Positions 1 through 8,334 of a stretch of 64,000 bases of DNA are shown piece after piece. The position numbers and the translations under genes were made by a program. Source of the DNA: Pseudanabaena sp. lw0831 (GTDB lineage Bacteria > Cyanobacteriota > Cyanobacteriia > Pseudanabaenales > Pseudanabaenaceae); contig NZ_BBJB01000044.1 of NCBI RefSeq assembly GCF_016584665.1, positions 53,610 to 117,609 on the forward strand, written 5' to 3'. The notes beneath the pieces are model-generated. The model made no database searches. It saw nothing but the letters and a program-made list of their open reading frames with translations, and was not told the origin of the DNA. The stretch's first letter is position 1. Every line of letters starts with the position of its first letter.

Positions 1-14
1 CGTAAGTTATTGTT

Positions 15-575
15 ATGAATCCAGAAAATCCAAGTAGTTCAACGCCTGCTAGTTCTAATCAATTGCGAAATTTATTAGTAGCGATCGCCGCTATCCTGCT
101 GACCACAGCCCTATTTTTTGGGTTTCAAGCCCAGCATAGTAGTACATCATTGGATGCAGTGGCGGCAGCGGCGCTTCCCATTGATGAAGCTTTGGCAAAT
201 GACAAGCCCACCACAATCGAGTTTTATGCGGATTGGTGTTCCAGTTGTCAGTCAATGGCGGCAGATAATTTGTCTCTGGAAAAGGAATATCGCGATCGCA
301 TGAATTTTGTGATGTTAAATGTGGACAACACGAAATGGTTGCCAGAGGTCACCAAATATCGCGTTGATGGGATTCCCAGATTTATTTTTTTAGATCGTGC
401 CAATCAAGCGATCGGTGATACTACGGGCGCAGTTCCTCGCGCAATTATGGCGGAGAATATCGAAGCGGCGATCGCCAAACAGCCTTTGCCTCACAATAGT
501 ATTAGTAGCGATCGCACTTCGCCCGTCTCTGAACCTAAAGCCGCAGATATTTCTCAACCACGAGACCATGCATAA
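15..575 (+). CDS. txlA: Thylakoid thioredoxin-like protein (TxlA/HCF164 type)
   Basis: 186 aa. An N-terminal membrane anchor (about residues 18-38) is followed by a thioredoxin fold with the redox motif WCSSC (Cys75, Cys78) and the cis-proline segment GIPRFIFLD. In this family the anchored domain faces the thylakoid lumen or periplasm and passes reductant to proteins such as cytochrome b6f maturation factors. The C-terminal 30 residues are polar and probably disordered. The anchor and motif are seen directly; the b6f role is inferred from HCF164. It converges on the next gene across a hairpin. Its upstream region lies outside the window. Confidence 0.85.
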   Translation: MNPENPSSSTPASSNQLRNLLVAIAAILLTTALFFGFQAQHSSTSLDAVAAAALPIDEALANDKPTTIEFYADWCSSCQSMAADNLSLEKEYRDRMNFVMLNVDNTKWLPEVTKYRVDGIPRFIFLDRANQAIGDTTGAVPRAIMAENIEAAIAKQPLPHNSISSDRTSPVSEPKAADISQPRDHA

Positions 576-610
576 AAAAGAAGACATGCAAAGCGTGTCT
601 TCTTTTTTAT
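572..610. terminator. Hairpin terminator after txlA
   Basis: Near-perfect 18-base arms (ataaaaaagaagacatgc and its complement with one wobble) with a tiny loop. The stem begins at the txlA stop codon and ends in a T run, so it can terminate in both directions between the convergent genes. Confidence 0.6.
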
Positions 611-617
611 GCCCAAT

Positions 618-652
618 AAACGAATAGCGGCGCGAAGCGCCGCTATTCGTTT
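618..652. repeat. Intergenic palindrome with GCGC-GAA-GCGC tip
   Basis: Perfect 16-base arms around the loop GAA (634-636). This is one of many copies of the same structural type in the window; it lies between txlA and the beta-lactamase-like gene. Confidence 0.7.
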
Positions 653-653
653 G

Positions 654-696
654 AATTTATAAAAAGAAGGCGCTTTTTGCCTTCTTTTTATAAATT
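654..696. terminator. Hairpin overlapping the beta-lactamase-like stop codon
   Basis: Perfect 18-base arms (654-671 and 679-696) with A- and T-rich bases, overlapping the stop codon at 695-697. It probably terminates the minus-strand gene. Confidence 0.55.
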
Positions 697-2269
697 ATGG
701 GTTTTGGCGAGTTAATTCGGATGGGTTGTTCAAACTGGGTGATGTCCTTGGGGTATTTGTTGGAGAGGAATTAGGAGCGGCATTTGGTAGAGGAATAGTA
801 ATATTTTCAATAACGCTATTACCATTGTTGCTAGGACTAGCCGACTCTGTAGAATTCGCGGGTGAATTACTAGGAGCAGAATTACTATTGTTTGCGGGTA
901 ACTTGCCACCACCAAGGAAATAGTCATAGGTTGCGCGAGAAACTTGACGAATCAACTCATTAGCTCGTTGATCGTTGTCTGGACGCTTGACCATCACCGC
1001 GATCGCATAGCGCTTACCATTAGGCATATCAACAATGCCCGCGTCTCCAACGGCTGAGCCAATATCCCCTGTTTTATGGATGATTCTTGCCTCTGCGCCA
1101 ATACCCTTAGGCAAGAGAGTGTTAGTAACAGGCCGACGCATGATATCCATGAAGCGATCGCGACTGCGTGGCTCGATCAATTTACCTTTATCCAGCATCG
1201 CTAATAACGACACCATATCTTGGGTACTAATTGAATTCGTCCCTTCTAGATCTGGCAGTTGGTTATTCACCACTAAGTTATTTAGCCCCCAAGATTTGAA
1301 GCGCTGATTAAGAGCTGCAAACCCACCTAATCGTTTGATGATCATGTTGGTCGCAGTATTGTCACTGATCACGATCATTTGTGTCGCTGTCTCTAAAGCC
1401 GAGATTTTTGTGCCTGTTGGTAAAAGTTGAAAATCACCCGCTTCCCCCACCTTGACATCGGCAGTGATCTCTAGCTGCTCATCTAGCTTAATTTTCCCCG
1501 CATCAACATCTTGGAAAAAAGCAACTAAAATTGGGGTTTTGATGGTACTAGCCGACGCGATCGACTGATTAGCCCCAACTTGTACATATGCTCCAGAGTC
1601 GAGATCGACCACCATCATTTGCATGGAAAGATCTTTTTCTTTAGCTGCTAAGTCCTTGATTTTACTCAGCAATGGCGTTGCCTCAGTTTTGAGGTCAAGG
1701 GGAACAAGATCTTGAGATTTATTTGGATCATCTTTGGCTAACAATTCTGTCGGATTAGTCTTTGCGGCAATAGATTGCTGATTTTGCCAGAAAGAGATGG
1801 CTGTCCCTGCGATCACGCTCAGTCCAATTCCAGCGATCGCGAGACGTAAGACTTGCCACCCAAAAGACTTGATAGGTGACTTAATCGGGATCGTCCGATT
1901 ATTGCTCCCATTAGATTTCTTGCGTGTTCTTAGCTCAGTTCTATTGTCAGGGCGATGATCGAGACGTAGCTCTGTGCGAGCCTCGACGAATCCTTGGCGG
2001 CTTGGCAATGGCTTGACCTTATTCTCAGGTATCCGCCCTTCGTAGTGACGATCTGAGCGATTGTTTAATCGATTGTCTATGATTGGTTCAGGCGATCTCG
2101 TTGGTTCAGGCGATCGCCCAAGACGACTTTTGGATTCAGAATTAATTGGGCGAAGAACAGAGTCACTATTGCTTGTCACAGCCTTGGCGCGACGCTCACG
2201 CAACTTATTTAAACGCGCTTCTCGACTTTTTTCGGTAGCGTCAGGCGATGAAAAGTTTCTTGGTTCCAC
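695..2269 (-). CDS. Membrane-anchored class A beta-lactamase-fold serine hydrolase
   Basis: 524 aa. Residues 1-130 are charged and low in complexity, a membrane segment spans about 138-160, and the catalytic domain covers about 200-450. All three hallmark motifs are present: STIK (Ser241, Lys244), SDN (302-304) and KTG (399-401). The C-terminal 70 residues are rich in Ser, Asn and Pro. The fold covers both beta-lactamases and penicillin-binding-like peptidases. The omega-loop glutamate is not clearly placed (the segment is LPDLEGTN), so antibiotic resistance should not be assumed. The long tails suggest a cell-envelope role. Confidence 0.8.
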   Translation of the reverse strand: MEPRNFSSPDATEKSREARLNKLRERRAKAVTSNSDSVLRPINSESKSRLGRSPEPTRSPEPIIDNRLNNRSDRHYEGRIPENKVKPLPSRQGFVEARTELRLDHRPDNRTELRTRKKSNGSNNRTIPIKSPIKSFGWQVLRLAIAGIGLSVIAGTAISFWQNQQSIAAKTNPTELLAKDDPNKSQDLVPLDLKTEATPLLSKIKDLAAKEKDLSMQMMVVDLDSGAYVQVGANQSIASASTIKTPILVAFFQDVDAGKIKLDEQLEITADVKVGEAGDFQLLPTGTKISALETATQMIVISDNTATNMIIKRLGGFAALNQRFKSWGLNNLVVNNQLPDLEGTNSISTQDMVSLLAMLDKGKLIEPRSRDRFMDIMRRPVTNTLLPKGIGAEARIIHKTGDIGSAVGDAGIVDMPNGKRYAIAVMVKRPDNDQRANELIRQVSRATYDYFLGGGKLPANNSNSAPSNSPANSTESASPSNNGNSVIENITIPLPNAAPNSSPTNTPRTSPSLNNPSELTRQNP

Positions 2270-2336
2270 TGCTATTTATAACTCCGATACAAAAATGTCT
2301 CTACTAACCGATTAACTTTTTTTCGCTACAGACTAG

Positions 2337-3098
2337 TTAATCCAGATGAGCCGTAGCCCAATTAACTTGGCGCAAAATTCCTCGCAGCATGGCTACTTCC
2401 GATGGACTAAGATTTGCCCGATCAAAGATATGCCGAAACTTTCGCAATCGATGAACGGCGGTATGTGGATAAACATAGCCGATCTTCAGTAATACTGCTT
2501 CAAGTTGCTGATAGCAAGCTTCTAGGTCTGCGCGTGTAGCAAGGTCTATGGGTGCTGACTCTATCAAATCTTGCGCGATTTGGCTAGTCAAATTTTCATG
2601 ACATGGGGAATGTTCCTTGATACTTTCTTTGATCAGTTGTAGTTGGTAGCAACAAATACCAACTGCCTGCGCCAAATTCAGCGAAGGATATTCGGGATTG
2701 ACGGGGATTCGCATCACTTGCTGGCAATGCTGGATTTCGGCATTGCTCAAACCACGATCCTCTGCACCAAAGACGATCGCACTGACTTTAGCTTGCATTA
2801 ACCAACCCAAACCTTGCTTGGGATCAGTCACTTTCATTTCGCCCTCGTCAATGCGACCTGCGGTGGCGATCGCCCGATGACAACCAACTAATGCAGATGG
2901 CAAACTATCAACAATCCTTACATTTTCTAAAATTTCTGGGGCATGGACTGCCATGTGTTGTGCTTCATCACTAAAGCGATCGCATTGCGGATTTACTAAC
3001 CACAGATCCGTAAGTCCAAAGTTTTTCATCACCCTTGCCACTGAGCCAAGGTTCCGCGCTCCCGCCGTCTCGACTAACACAATTCTGATATTTGACAT
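2337..3098 (-). CDS. trmJ: TrmJ-like SPOUT RNA methyltransferase
   Basis: SPOUT/TrmH-family fold. The N-terminal motif LVETAGARNLGSVARVMKNF is the family start, and the knot region (VFGAEDRGLSN, then IPVNPEYPSLNLAQAV) binds S-adenosylmethionine. A C-terminal helical tail is typical of TrmJ-type 2'-O-methylation of tRNA position 32. The frame is open to 3155, two bases after the pyrB stop, but residues 1-19 of that longer form are encoded largely by a palindrome (3125-3157). The start at MSNIRI (3098, GAGG five bases upstream) matches the family better. Probably cotranscribed with pyrB. Confidence 0.75.
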   Translation of the reverse strand: MSNIRIVLVETAGARNLGSVARVMKNFGLTDLWLVNPQCDRFSDEAQHMAVHAPEILENVRIVDSLPSALVGCHRAIATAGRIDEGEMKVTDPKQGLGWLMQAKVSAIVFGAEDRGLSNAEIQHCQQVMRIPVNPEYPSLNLAQAVGICCYQLQLIKESIKEHSPCHENLTSQIAQDLIESAPIDLATRADLEACYQQLEAVLLKIGYVYPHTAVHRLRKFRHIFDRANLSPSEVAMLRGILRQVNWATAHLD

Positions 3099-3124
3099 AG
3101 CCTCAAGTTCTACATTACTCAAAC

Positions 3125-3157
3125 TCATGAAAGCTCCGCAAAGCGATGCTTTCATGA
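3125..3157. repeat. Palindrome between pyrB and the methyltransferase gene
   Basis: Ten-base arms (tcatgaaagc and complement) flank an inner cgcaaagcg core. It occupies the short pyrB-trmJ junction and would be coding only if the upstream start were used. Confidence 0.6.
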
Positions 3158-4126
3158 CTAGATTGCTGTGCCAAGTAAATACAACAAGCTCATCCTGATC
3201 GCGACACCATTAGTTACTTGTTTATCGATCAAGCTCAAGCGGGGATCATCCATCAGGTCAGAGCTAATCTCCACCCCACGATTAACGGGACCAGGGTGCA
3301 ACACTTGGACATTCGGTGCACATTTGGCTAGGCGATCGCGAGTAATGCCATAACGCGCATGATATTCCCGCAAACTGGGGATTAAGAACTGTCCCATCCT
3401 CTCCATTTGCAAGCGCAAAGTCATCACAAAATCAGCATCCTCAAGAGCAGGCTCAAGGGAATAATGAATTTTTGCGCCATATTCGGCAAATTCTGGTGGT
3501 AATAATGTTGGCGGTGCTGCTAGATGCACATCTGCACCATTGGTAAGCAAGCTCCAGAGATTCGATCGCGCTACCCGTGAATGCAAAATATCGCCAACGA
3601 TCGCTACTTTTTTGCCCTTTAGATCTTTAGCGGTCGGAGCTTTGGGATTGAGATACATGCAGAGAGTTAACAGATCGAGCAATGCTTGAGATGGATGTTC
3701 ATGCTTACCATCACCAGCATTGAGGATCGCCACTTTGCCACTGAGGGCATCCATATCGCGGGCGATCGCTAAAGGCACACCTGCTGACTGATGGCGAATC
3801 ACCATAATGTCCGTCCCCATGGCAAGAAAAGTCCGCGCCGTATCGAGGATCGTTTCGCCCTTGGTGAGTGCAGATGTACCTGGAGCAAAATTTAAGGTGT
3901 CGGCTGAGAGGCGCTTGGCGGCAAGCTCAAAACTGTTGCGAGTACGAGTCGAAGATTCAAAAAACAAATTGGCGACAACTTTGCTCTGCAAGGTTGGCAC
4001 TTTTTTATTGCGGCGTGATAACACTTCTAAGAAGCTAACGGCAGTTTGTAAGACTGTTTCATAATCATTCGTCGTAAAATCGGCTAGCGAGATCACATGT
4101 CGTCGCTGCCAAGTAAGTTCAGTCAT
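3158..4126 (-). CDS. pyrB: Aspartate carbamoyltransferase catalytic subunit
   Basis: 322 aa, the normal length. It condenses carbamoyl phosphate with aspartate in pyrimidine synthesis. The carbamoyl-phosphate loop SSTRTR is at residues 58-63, the [11 protein letters not shown] motif is present, and the C-terminal [11 protein letters not shown] motif binds aspartate. The gene starts 12 bases after the stop of a small membrane-protein ORF (4139-4291), so the two probably share a transcript. The TrmJ-like gene follows. Confidence 0.95.
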   Translation of the reverse strand: MTELTWQRRHVISLADFTTNDYETVLQTAVSFLEVLSRRNKKVPTLQSKVVANLFFESSTRTRNSFELAAKRLSADTLNFAPGTSALTKGETILDTARTFLAMGTDIMVIRHQSAGVPLAIARDMDALSGKVAILNAGDGKHEHPSQALLDLLTLCMYLNPKAPTAKDLKGKKVAIVGDILHSRVARSNLWSLLTNGADVHLAAPPTLLPPEFAEYGAKIHYSLEPALEDADFVMTLRLQMERMGQFLIPSLREYHARYGITRDRLAKCAPNVQVLHPGPVNRGVEISSDLMDDPRLSLIDKQVTNGVAIRMSLLYLLGTAI

Positions 4127-4138
4127 GATGCTTTAAAG

Positions 4139-4291
4139 CTAGGAGATAAGGGATATGCCCGAAAGTACGCCGATGGGGGCAGGGGCAACCATGTCGTCTG
4201 GCAAGAAAGCGCGTGAGCTAACCAGTACTAACGTAAACAAAAAGATTGCAAAGATGATGAACGGTGCAATGTATTGACGAAAAAATGGCAC
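4139..4291 (-). CDS. Small single-span membrane protein (50 aa)
   Basis: A GTG-started 50-codon frame. A short basic/aromatic start (MPFFRQYIAP) is followed by one hydrophobic helix (about residues 9-25) and then a polar tail containing SSRAFLPDDMVAPAPIG. An in-frame TGA lies four codons upstream, so the GTG is the first usable start; no strong ribosome site is seen. It ends 12 bases before pyrB on the same strand. Not recognised. It resembles small cyanobacterial thylakoid subunits in form only. Confidence 0.45.
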   Translation of the reverse strand: MPFFRQYIAPFIIFAIFLFTLVLVSSRAFLPDDMVAPAPIGVLSGISLIS

Positions 4292-4353
4292 GGTTTTAAA
4301 TCATATATGACAGTTTCATTATCTACGATTTAAACAGCAATTCTCATTTTAAA

Positions 4354-4445
4354 AATTGGGTTTAACGAAAGTCCTTCAAGGGCGGACTTTCGTTAAACCC
4401 AATTCAGGGATTAGCAGCGCCGTCGGCGCTGCTAATCCCTGAATT
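4354..4445. repeat. Two abutting long-armed palindromes
   Basis: 4354-4404 has 21-base arms around ttcaagggc. 4401-4445 has 21-base arms around gtc, with a GCGCC/GGCGC tip. The two share the bases aatt, and both begin or end with an attgggtt-like word. They fill the gap before rpsP. Confidence 0.75.
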
Positions 4446-4564
4446 GGGTTCATAATCAGAATTGCTGCAATTTAAACCATAAAATAATGCTATATTAATA
4501 AGCCTGCTAAAATATCCAAATAGTATTGAACTAGATCAACCACAGAAACTAGAGCCATAAACCC

Positions 4565-4813
4565 ATGATGAAGTTGAGATTAAAGCGATTTGGCAAAAAA
4601 TTTGAAGCCAGCTATCGCATCGTTGCCGTAAACAGCACCAGCCGTCGCGATGGTCGTCCTCTTGCTGAACTCGGTTTCTATAACCCACGTACCAAAGAAA
4701 CCCAACTCGATGTACCTGCGATCGTTCTTCGCATCAAGCAAGGCGCTCAACCTACTGACACAGTACGTCGCATCCTCGAAAAAGCGAAGGTATTCGATCT
4801 CGTTACCGCCTAA
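4565..4813 (+). CDS. rpsP: 30S ribosomal protein S16
   Basis: 82 aa, normal length. The start [12 protein letters not shown] and the conserved [14 protein letters not shown] segment identify bS16, a 30S assembly protein. It is followed 38 bases later by khpA, the usual rpsP-KH domain arrangement. The first of two adjacent ATG codons is chosen because the family begins with Met, one residue, then KLRLKR. Confidence 0.95.
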   Translation: MMKLRLKRFGKKFEASYRIVAVNSTSRRDGRPLAELGFYNPRTKETQLDVPAIVLRIKQGAQPTDTVRRILEKAKVFDLVTA

Positions 4814-4851
4814 TTCTTGAATTAATTCTAAATTCGTGCAAATCTAAACTT

Positions 4852-5229
4852 GTGCCAGACTATAACGCCTTAATTAGTTTTTTGCTGAAGCCATTATTAG
4901 CTCATCCAGAGGCGCTTCGGGTTGATTTTGAGTCAAATAGCAAAAGCGATCGCGTCTGGATCAGAGTTGCTTTCGATCCAGAAGATCGGGGGCGAATTTT
5001 TGGTAAAGGGGGACGGACAATTCAAGCAGTTCGGACTGTGGTGATGACCGCAGCCGAAGAAGCTGGTCATAACGCCAGATTTGAGGTTTTTGACCCAACC
5101 CCCAACTCAAATCCTGAAGATTATCAAGACCGAAATGCAGAGTATTCAGATCCCGAACGACAACAAGTACAAGTTGAGCGTCCTCGGATCAATGTCGAAA
5201 AACCGAGGCGACGGGAAATCAATAACTAA
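4852..5229 (+). CDS. khpA: KhpA-type KH domain RNA-binding protein
   Basis: 125 aa with a single type II KH domain. The GxxG loop is GKGG in RIFGKGGRTIQAV at about residues 50-62. The frame starts with GTG (MPDYNALISFLLKPLL matches the family). The N-terminal 75 residues correspond to bacterial KhpA; the charged tail after about residue 85 (NPEDYQDRNAEYSDPE onward) is an extension common in cyanobacteria. It lies in the rpsP operon. A role as a global RNA chaperone is inferred from the family. Confidence 0.85.
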   Translation: MPDYNALISFLLKPLLAHPEALRVDFESNSKSDRVWIRVAFDPEDRGRIFGKGGRTIQAVRTVVMTAAEEAGHNARFEVFDPTPNSNPEDYQDRNAEYSDPERQQVQVERPRINVEKPRRREINN

Positions 5230-5240
5230 AATCAATAACT

Positions 5241-5267
5241 AAAATGGGGGTGCAACGCACCCCTTTT
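5241..5267. terminator. Hairpin terminator after khpA
   Basis: GGGGTGC-aac-GCACCCC stem flanked by an A run and a T run, just after the khpA stop: a standard intrinsic terminator. Confidence 0.7.
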
Positions 5268-5295
5268 ATTTTTATCAACCAGTGAGATCAAGTAT

Positions 5296-6555
5296 ATGAA
5301 TGTTGGCGCGGAAATCCTTTGCATTGGCACAGAGTTATTACTAGGCGAAATCCTCAATAGTAATGCCCAGTATTTAGCGCAGCAACTTGCCTTGTTGGGA
5401 GTGCCACATTTTTATCAAACCGTTGTTGGTGACAATCCCGATCGCATTCATCAAGCTTTAGAAATTGCGGCTAGCCGCTCAAATTTAATTATTACCACTG
5501 GTGGACTTGGCCCCACACCTGACGATCTCACAACTGAGGCGATCGCCAATTTTTTCAACACACCGCTCGAAGAACGTGCTGAAATTTGGGAGCGCATCCA
5601 GCAGATGGCGGCGCAAACAGGGCGAACTCTCACGCCTAACAATCGCAAACAAGCGCTACTGCCCAAGGGTGCAGAAATATTACATAATCCCGTCGGGACT
5701 GCCCCAGGCATGATCTGGGAACCGCAGCCCAATTTATTGATCCTTACTTTTCCTGGTGTGCCTAGCGAGATGCATCCCATGTGGGAGCAGACTGCTGCAC
5801 CATTGCTGCAATCCCGAAACTATGGACAAGGGACATTTCACTCTAAGGTTTTGCTGTACTGGGGCATAGCTGAGTCTGCCCTTGCGGCGGAAGTCAATCA
5901 CTTATTTGATCTTAAGAATCCCACTGTTGCACCCTATGCCAATTATGGACAAGCAAGACTACGAATTACCGCAAGGGCAAATACTCAAGAAGAGGCGATC
6001 GCCTTAATCGCGCCCGTCGAAGCCGAAATTCGCGAACTCACGGGCGAGTTTTGCTATGGCACTGATGAGGATACCCTCGCGAGTGTTGCTGGTAGCCTTT
6101 TGCAAGGGCGCGGGCAAACTCTTGCAGTTGCTGAATCCTGCACGGGCGGGTGGTTAGGTGAAATTTTAACCGAGGTGTCTGGTAGTTCCAGTTATTTTCT
6201 TGGTGGAGTGATCAGTTATAGCAATGATGTCAAAGTTGATTTACTCAATGTCGATCGCCAAATTCTTGATCAGTATGGGGCGGTCAGTGCGATCGTTGCT
6301 GAACAAATGGCGATCGGGATCAAAGCAAAACTCAAATCTGATTGGGGCATCAGCATTACGGGGATCGCGGGACCAAATGGCGGCACTGAGACTAAACCCG
6401 TTGGATTGATTTATGTGGGGATCGCGCATCCAGATGGCAAAGTCGAGGCGATCGAGTTGCGTTTTAGTCCCTCTAGAGGTAGAAATTGGATCAGAAAGGC
6501 AACTGTAATGTCAGCTTTAGATTTGTTTAGGAAAAGATTTGTTATGATTAAGTAA
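5296..6555 (+). CDS. cinA: CinA family protein (nicotinamide-nucleotide deamidase domain)
   Basis: 419 aa with both family halves. The N-terminal molybdopterin-binding-like domain has ITTGGLGPTPDD at about residues 66-77. The C-terminal amidohydrolase domain has VAESCTGGWLG at about 278 and GIAGPNGGTETKPVG near 365-380. In bacteria the C-terminal half hydrolyses NMN and the N-terminal half has pyrophosphatase activity in some species. It follows the khpA terminator and probably has its own promoter. A conserved 47-codon gene follows 33 bases downstream. Confidence 0.9.
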   Translation: MNVGAEILCIGTELLLGEILNSNAQYLAQQLALLGVPHFYQTVVGDNPDRIHQALEIAASRSNLIITTGGLGPTPDDLTTEAIANFFNTPLEERAEIWERIQQMAAQTGRTLTPNNRKQALLPKGAEILHNPVGTAPGMIWEPQPNLLILTFPGVPSEMHPMWEQTAAPLLQSRNYGQGTFHSKVLLYWGIAESALAAEVNHLFDLKNPTVAPYANYGQARLRITARANTQEEAIALIAPVEAEIRELTGEFCYGTDEDTLASVAGSLLQGRGQTLAVAESCTGGWLGEILTEVSGSSSYFLGGVISYSNDVKVDLLNVDRQILDQYGAVSAIVAEQMAIGIKAKLKSDWGISITGIAGPNGGTETKPVGLIYVGIAHPDGKVEAIELRFSPSRGRNWIRKATVMSALDLFRKRFVMIK

Positions 6556-6588
6556 ATAAACCTAGACGATGATAGGGAGCCAAGTATA

Positions 6589-6732
6589 GTGAAAGCGATC
6601 AAGAAAGCACTGAAAGAGATCGGCGAAATTCTAAATCGCGTTCTTGACGCCCTTTTGGGACAAAATCAGCCCCAGCCTGAGTTGATTCCTATACCCGTAA
6701 GAAATAACTCTCGGCGTGTTAATCGCTATTAA
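6589..6732 (+). CDS. Small basic protein of 47 aa downstream of cinA
   Basis: A GTG start sits behind the ribosome site AGGGAG, with about nine bases of spacing. The product begins MKAIKKALKEIGEILNRVL (amphipathic helix), has a Gln/Pro hinge (GQNQPQPEL) and ends with the basic tail NNSRRVNRY. The frame, Shine-Dalgarno site and following terminators support a real gene. Not recognised; the helix and basic tail could suit membrane or nucleic-acid contact, but nothing in the sequence decides this. Confidence 0.5.
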   Translation: MKAIKKALKEIGEILNRVLDALLGQNQPQPELIPIPVRNNSRRVNRY

Positions 6733-6737
6733 GGTTA

Positions 6738-6842
6738 TAAGACTCGCTATGCGGGTCTTATATTTTGTGGGGGGAGCGTTTGACGATTTACCTAAAAGAA
6801 AAGGGGTAGTGCTTTGCACTACCCCTTTTCTTTTAGGTAAAT
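6738..6842. terminator. Small terminator plus a 57-base palindrome
   Basis: A short aagac...gtctt hairpin (6738-6758) is followed by 6786-6842, with 27-base perfect arms around ttt. The second is one of the most extended palindromes in the window. Confidence 0.65.
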
Positions 6843-7436
6843 TAAATTTTGGTTACATGCAGTAAAGAGATTGTTGGGGCGATCGCAAACAAAGCCAAAG
6901 AGTAAAACAATCTCACTATCTAAGTCTGGGATCAGATCTAAAAATTTGTGTGGTTGTGGCTCAACTTGCGTATATTTATATTTAAGTGGTTCAGGTTTAT
7001 GTATCTAAATAATGCATGACATTGTCAGGCTAACAAACCAAAATGGGATCTTATGAAGAAACTTTCCGTCTAATCATCCCAAAATGGAATCTTAGGAAAA
7101 ATTTTTCTATGTATCATCCCGTATTAGGGTACATAGCAGGGCAATCGCACACGTTTCTGAATATTTTGGTATAGTTCACTTTTAGGAACGAGATTGCTTG
7201 ATCCTAGAATTCTGCGATCACAAGTTTCACAATAAATACACAATTGACGGGTTTTGAAAGAACTTCCTATTTTGTATTCATTTTGATTGAAACCATTATC
7301 TAGCAATCGTTTGCGAGTTATTCGTAAATTATTTAGAAACGTGTGCGGTTGCCCTAGGATATATGGGTAGAAACTTGACTTTCAGCCTATATACCCTATA
7401 GTCAGATTAGACAGAAAAATTCCGTCTAATACATAG
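6843..7436. other. Gene-poor stretch containing a 218-base inverted-repeat element
   Basis: No convincing gene. Two similar words (about 7038-7062 and 7077-7103, around AAAATGGGATCTTA / AAAATGGAATCTTAG) form a short direct repeat. The word AGGCTAAC at 7027 is complementary to GTTAGCCT at 7436. The middle is taken up by the element at 7138-7355. Confidence 0.5.
7138..7355. mobile_element. Possible miniature inverted-repeat element
   Basis: Terminal inverted repeats of 21 bases (7138-7158, agggcaatcgcacacgtttc type; 7335-7355) differ at one position. The interior is AT-rich and holds no full transposase. A 60-codon minus-strand frame crosses it, with the Cys cluster CIYCETC, and could be a transposase remnant. 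No clear target duplication is visible. The short size suggests a non-autonomous element. Confidence 0.45.
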
Positions 7437-8251
7437 TTAGCCTGCTGTATTATTCCATAAATCATCTCTTGAACTACTTGAAGTGAAATTTATACTATGC
7501 CAAAGCATTAAATAAGCTAATCATTCTAGTCGTTAAACTGAGATCGTCGTGAATCCTATTTCTAGTGTTTTAATTCCAAGTTTGATAGCAGCTCTTGTAT
7601 CGTTCTTCATTACAACATATCAAACCCGAAATCAAGTAACCCAAAGTTTTAGTATCAAACTTTTTGAAAAGCGTATCGATGCGTATAAAGAACTCTATAG
7701 AATTTTGAGTAGATTCATCAAAGATATTGAATTCAAGAAACTTGCTGATCTGAATGAACCTGACTTAAGAGGAAAGCTGCTTAAGTATCTTGAAGAAATT
7801 GAAGAATGGGATAGCTACAATGCAATTTATATGTCAGATACTCCTTGGATAGAAGGAAATGAGTAATTTACCAGTATAGCAATAGCATATAATTTGAGAC
7901 GTTATATGTATGCATTACTTGAAACTTCGGATAGCAATAAACTGAAAGATGCTTGCAATAGCTCGCGAAGTTTGGAAAGTGAAGTTCTTATTGATAAAAT
8001 TGCAGCATTGGAGACTGCTCTTAAGAGGGAGATTGGTGTGTATGAAATTCCGCTTTACCCCACGATTCGGGGTTTTAGACGTATAAGTTTTAGTAAAGCT
8101 AAAGCTTCTATAATTCGACGGGCACGCAAAAATTAAAATTTCACAAAAAATATAATCATCTTGCAACTGAACAGGCTAACGTTCTGGTGCAGCGGATTGA
8201 CTAAAGCCGCTTGTGTGTTTCAAAGGTATGGGAAACCGCTGACTATATCCG
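7437..8251 (+). mobile_element. Putative integron-like gene cassette
   Basis: The stretch begins within GTTAGCCT (7436-7443) and ends in an attC-like site whose left arm AGGCTAAC (8173-8180) is the exact complement of that beginning. This is expected of an excisable cassette that carries its own R' half. It contains one gene in the same direction as the site and no other gene. No integrase is in the window. The assignment rests on structure, not on homology. Confidence 0.45.
7549..8136 (+). pseudogene. Membrane-anchored hypothetical protein split by an in-frame TAA
   Basis: A GTG-started frame encodes a hydrophobic anchor (about residues 4-22) and a charged helical region, then stops at TAA (7864-7866). 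The same frame stays open for 90 more codons to 8136, including ten coherent codons directly after the stop, and continues with helical sequence (RRYMYALLETSDSNKLKD). This is best read as one gene of about 195 codons with a nonsense mutation. It resembles small single-span proteins often carried on gene cassettes. Function unknown. Two separate small genes are the alternative. Confidence 0.55.
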
Positions 8252-8257
8252 TTAGAC
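8173..8257 (+). other. attC-like recombination site
   Basis: Folds in attC style. Outer boxes CTAACG (8176-8181) and CGTTAG (8250-8255) and inner boxes CAGCGG (8190-8195) and CCGCTG (8236-8241) are separated on each side by 8 unpaired bases. The right end GTTAGAC fits GTTRRRY. Total about 80 bases, inside the normal range. The left box GGCTAAC deviates at one base from RYYYAAC. It lies 37 bases after the gene it would serve. Confidence 0.5.
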
Positions 8258-8334
8258 ATTAACTGAAGGCATGGGAAAAGTTCTCTTTATCTATTCGGCT
8301 GTCATTTGCTTTTTGATCACAACCCTTTTGGGCA

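Noticed and set aside
7124..7306. 60-codon minus-strand frame with Cys cluster
   Set aside because: Overlaps the inverted-repeat element and is too short; kept only as a possible transposase remnant.
7027..7443. A second attC-like site from AGGCTAAC to GTTAGCCT
   Set aside because: 417 bases long, and no inner L boxes found; cannot be supported even after removing the inserted element.
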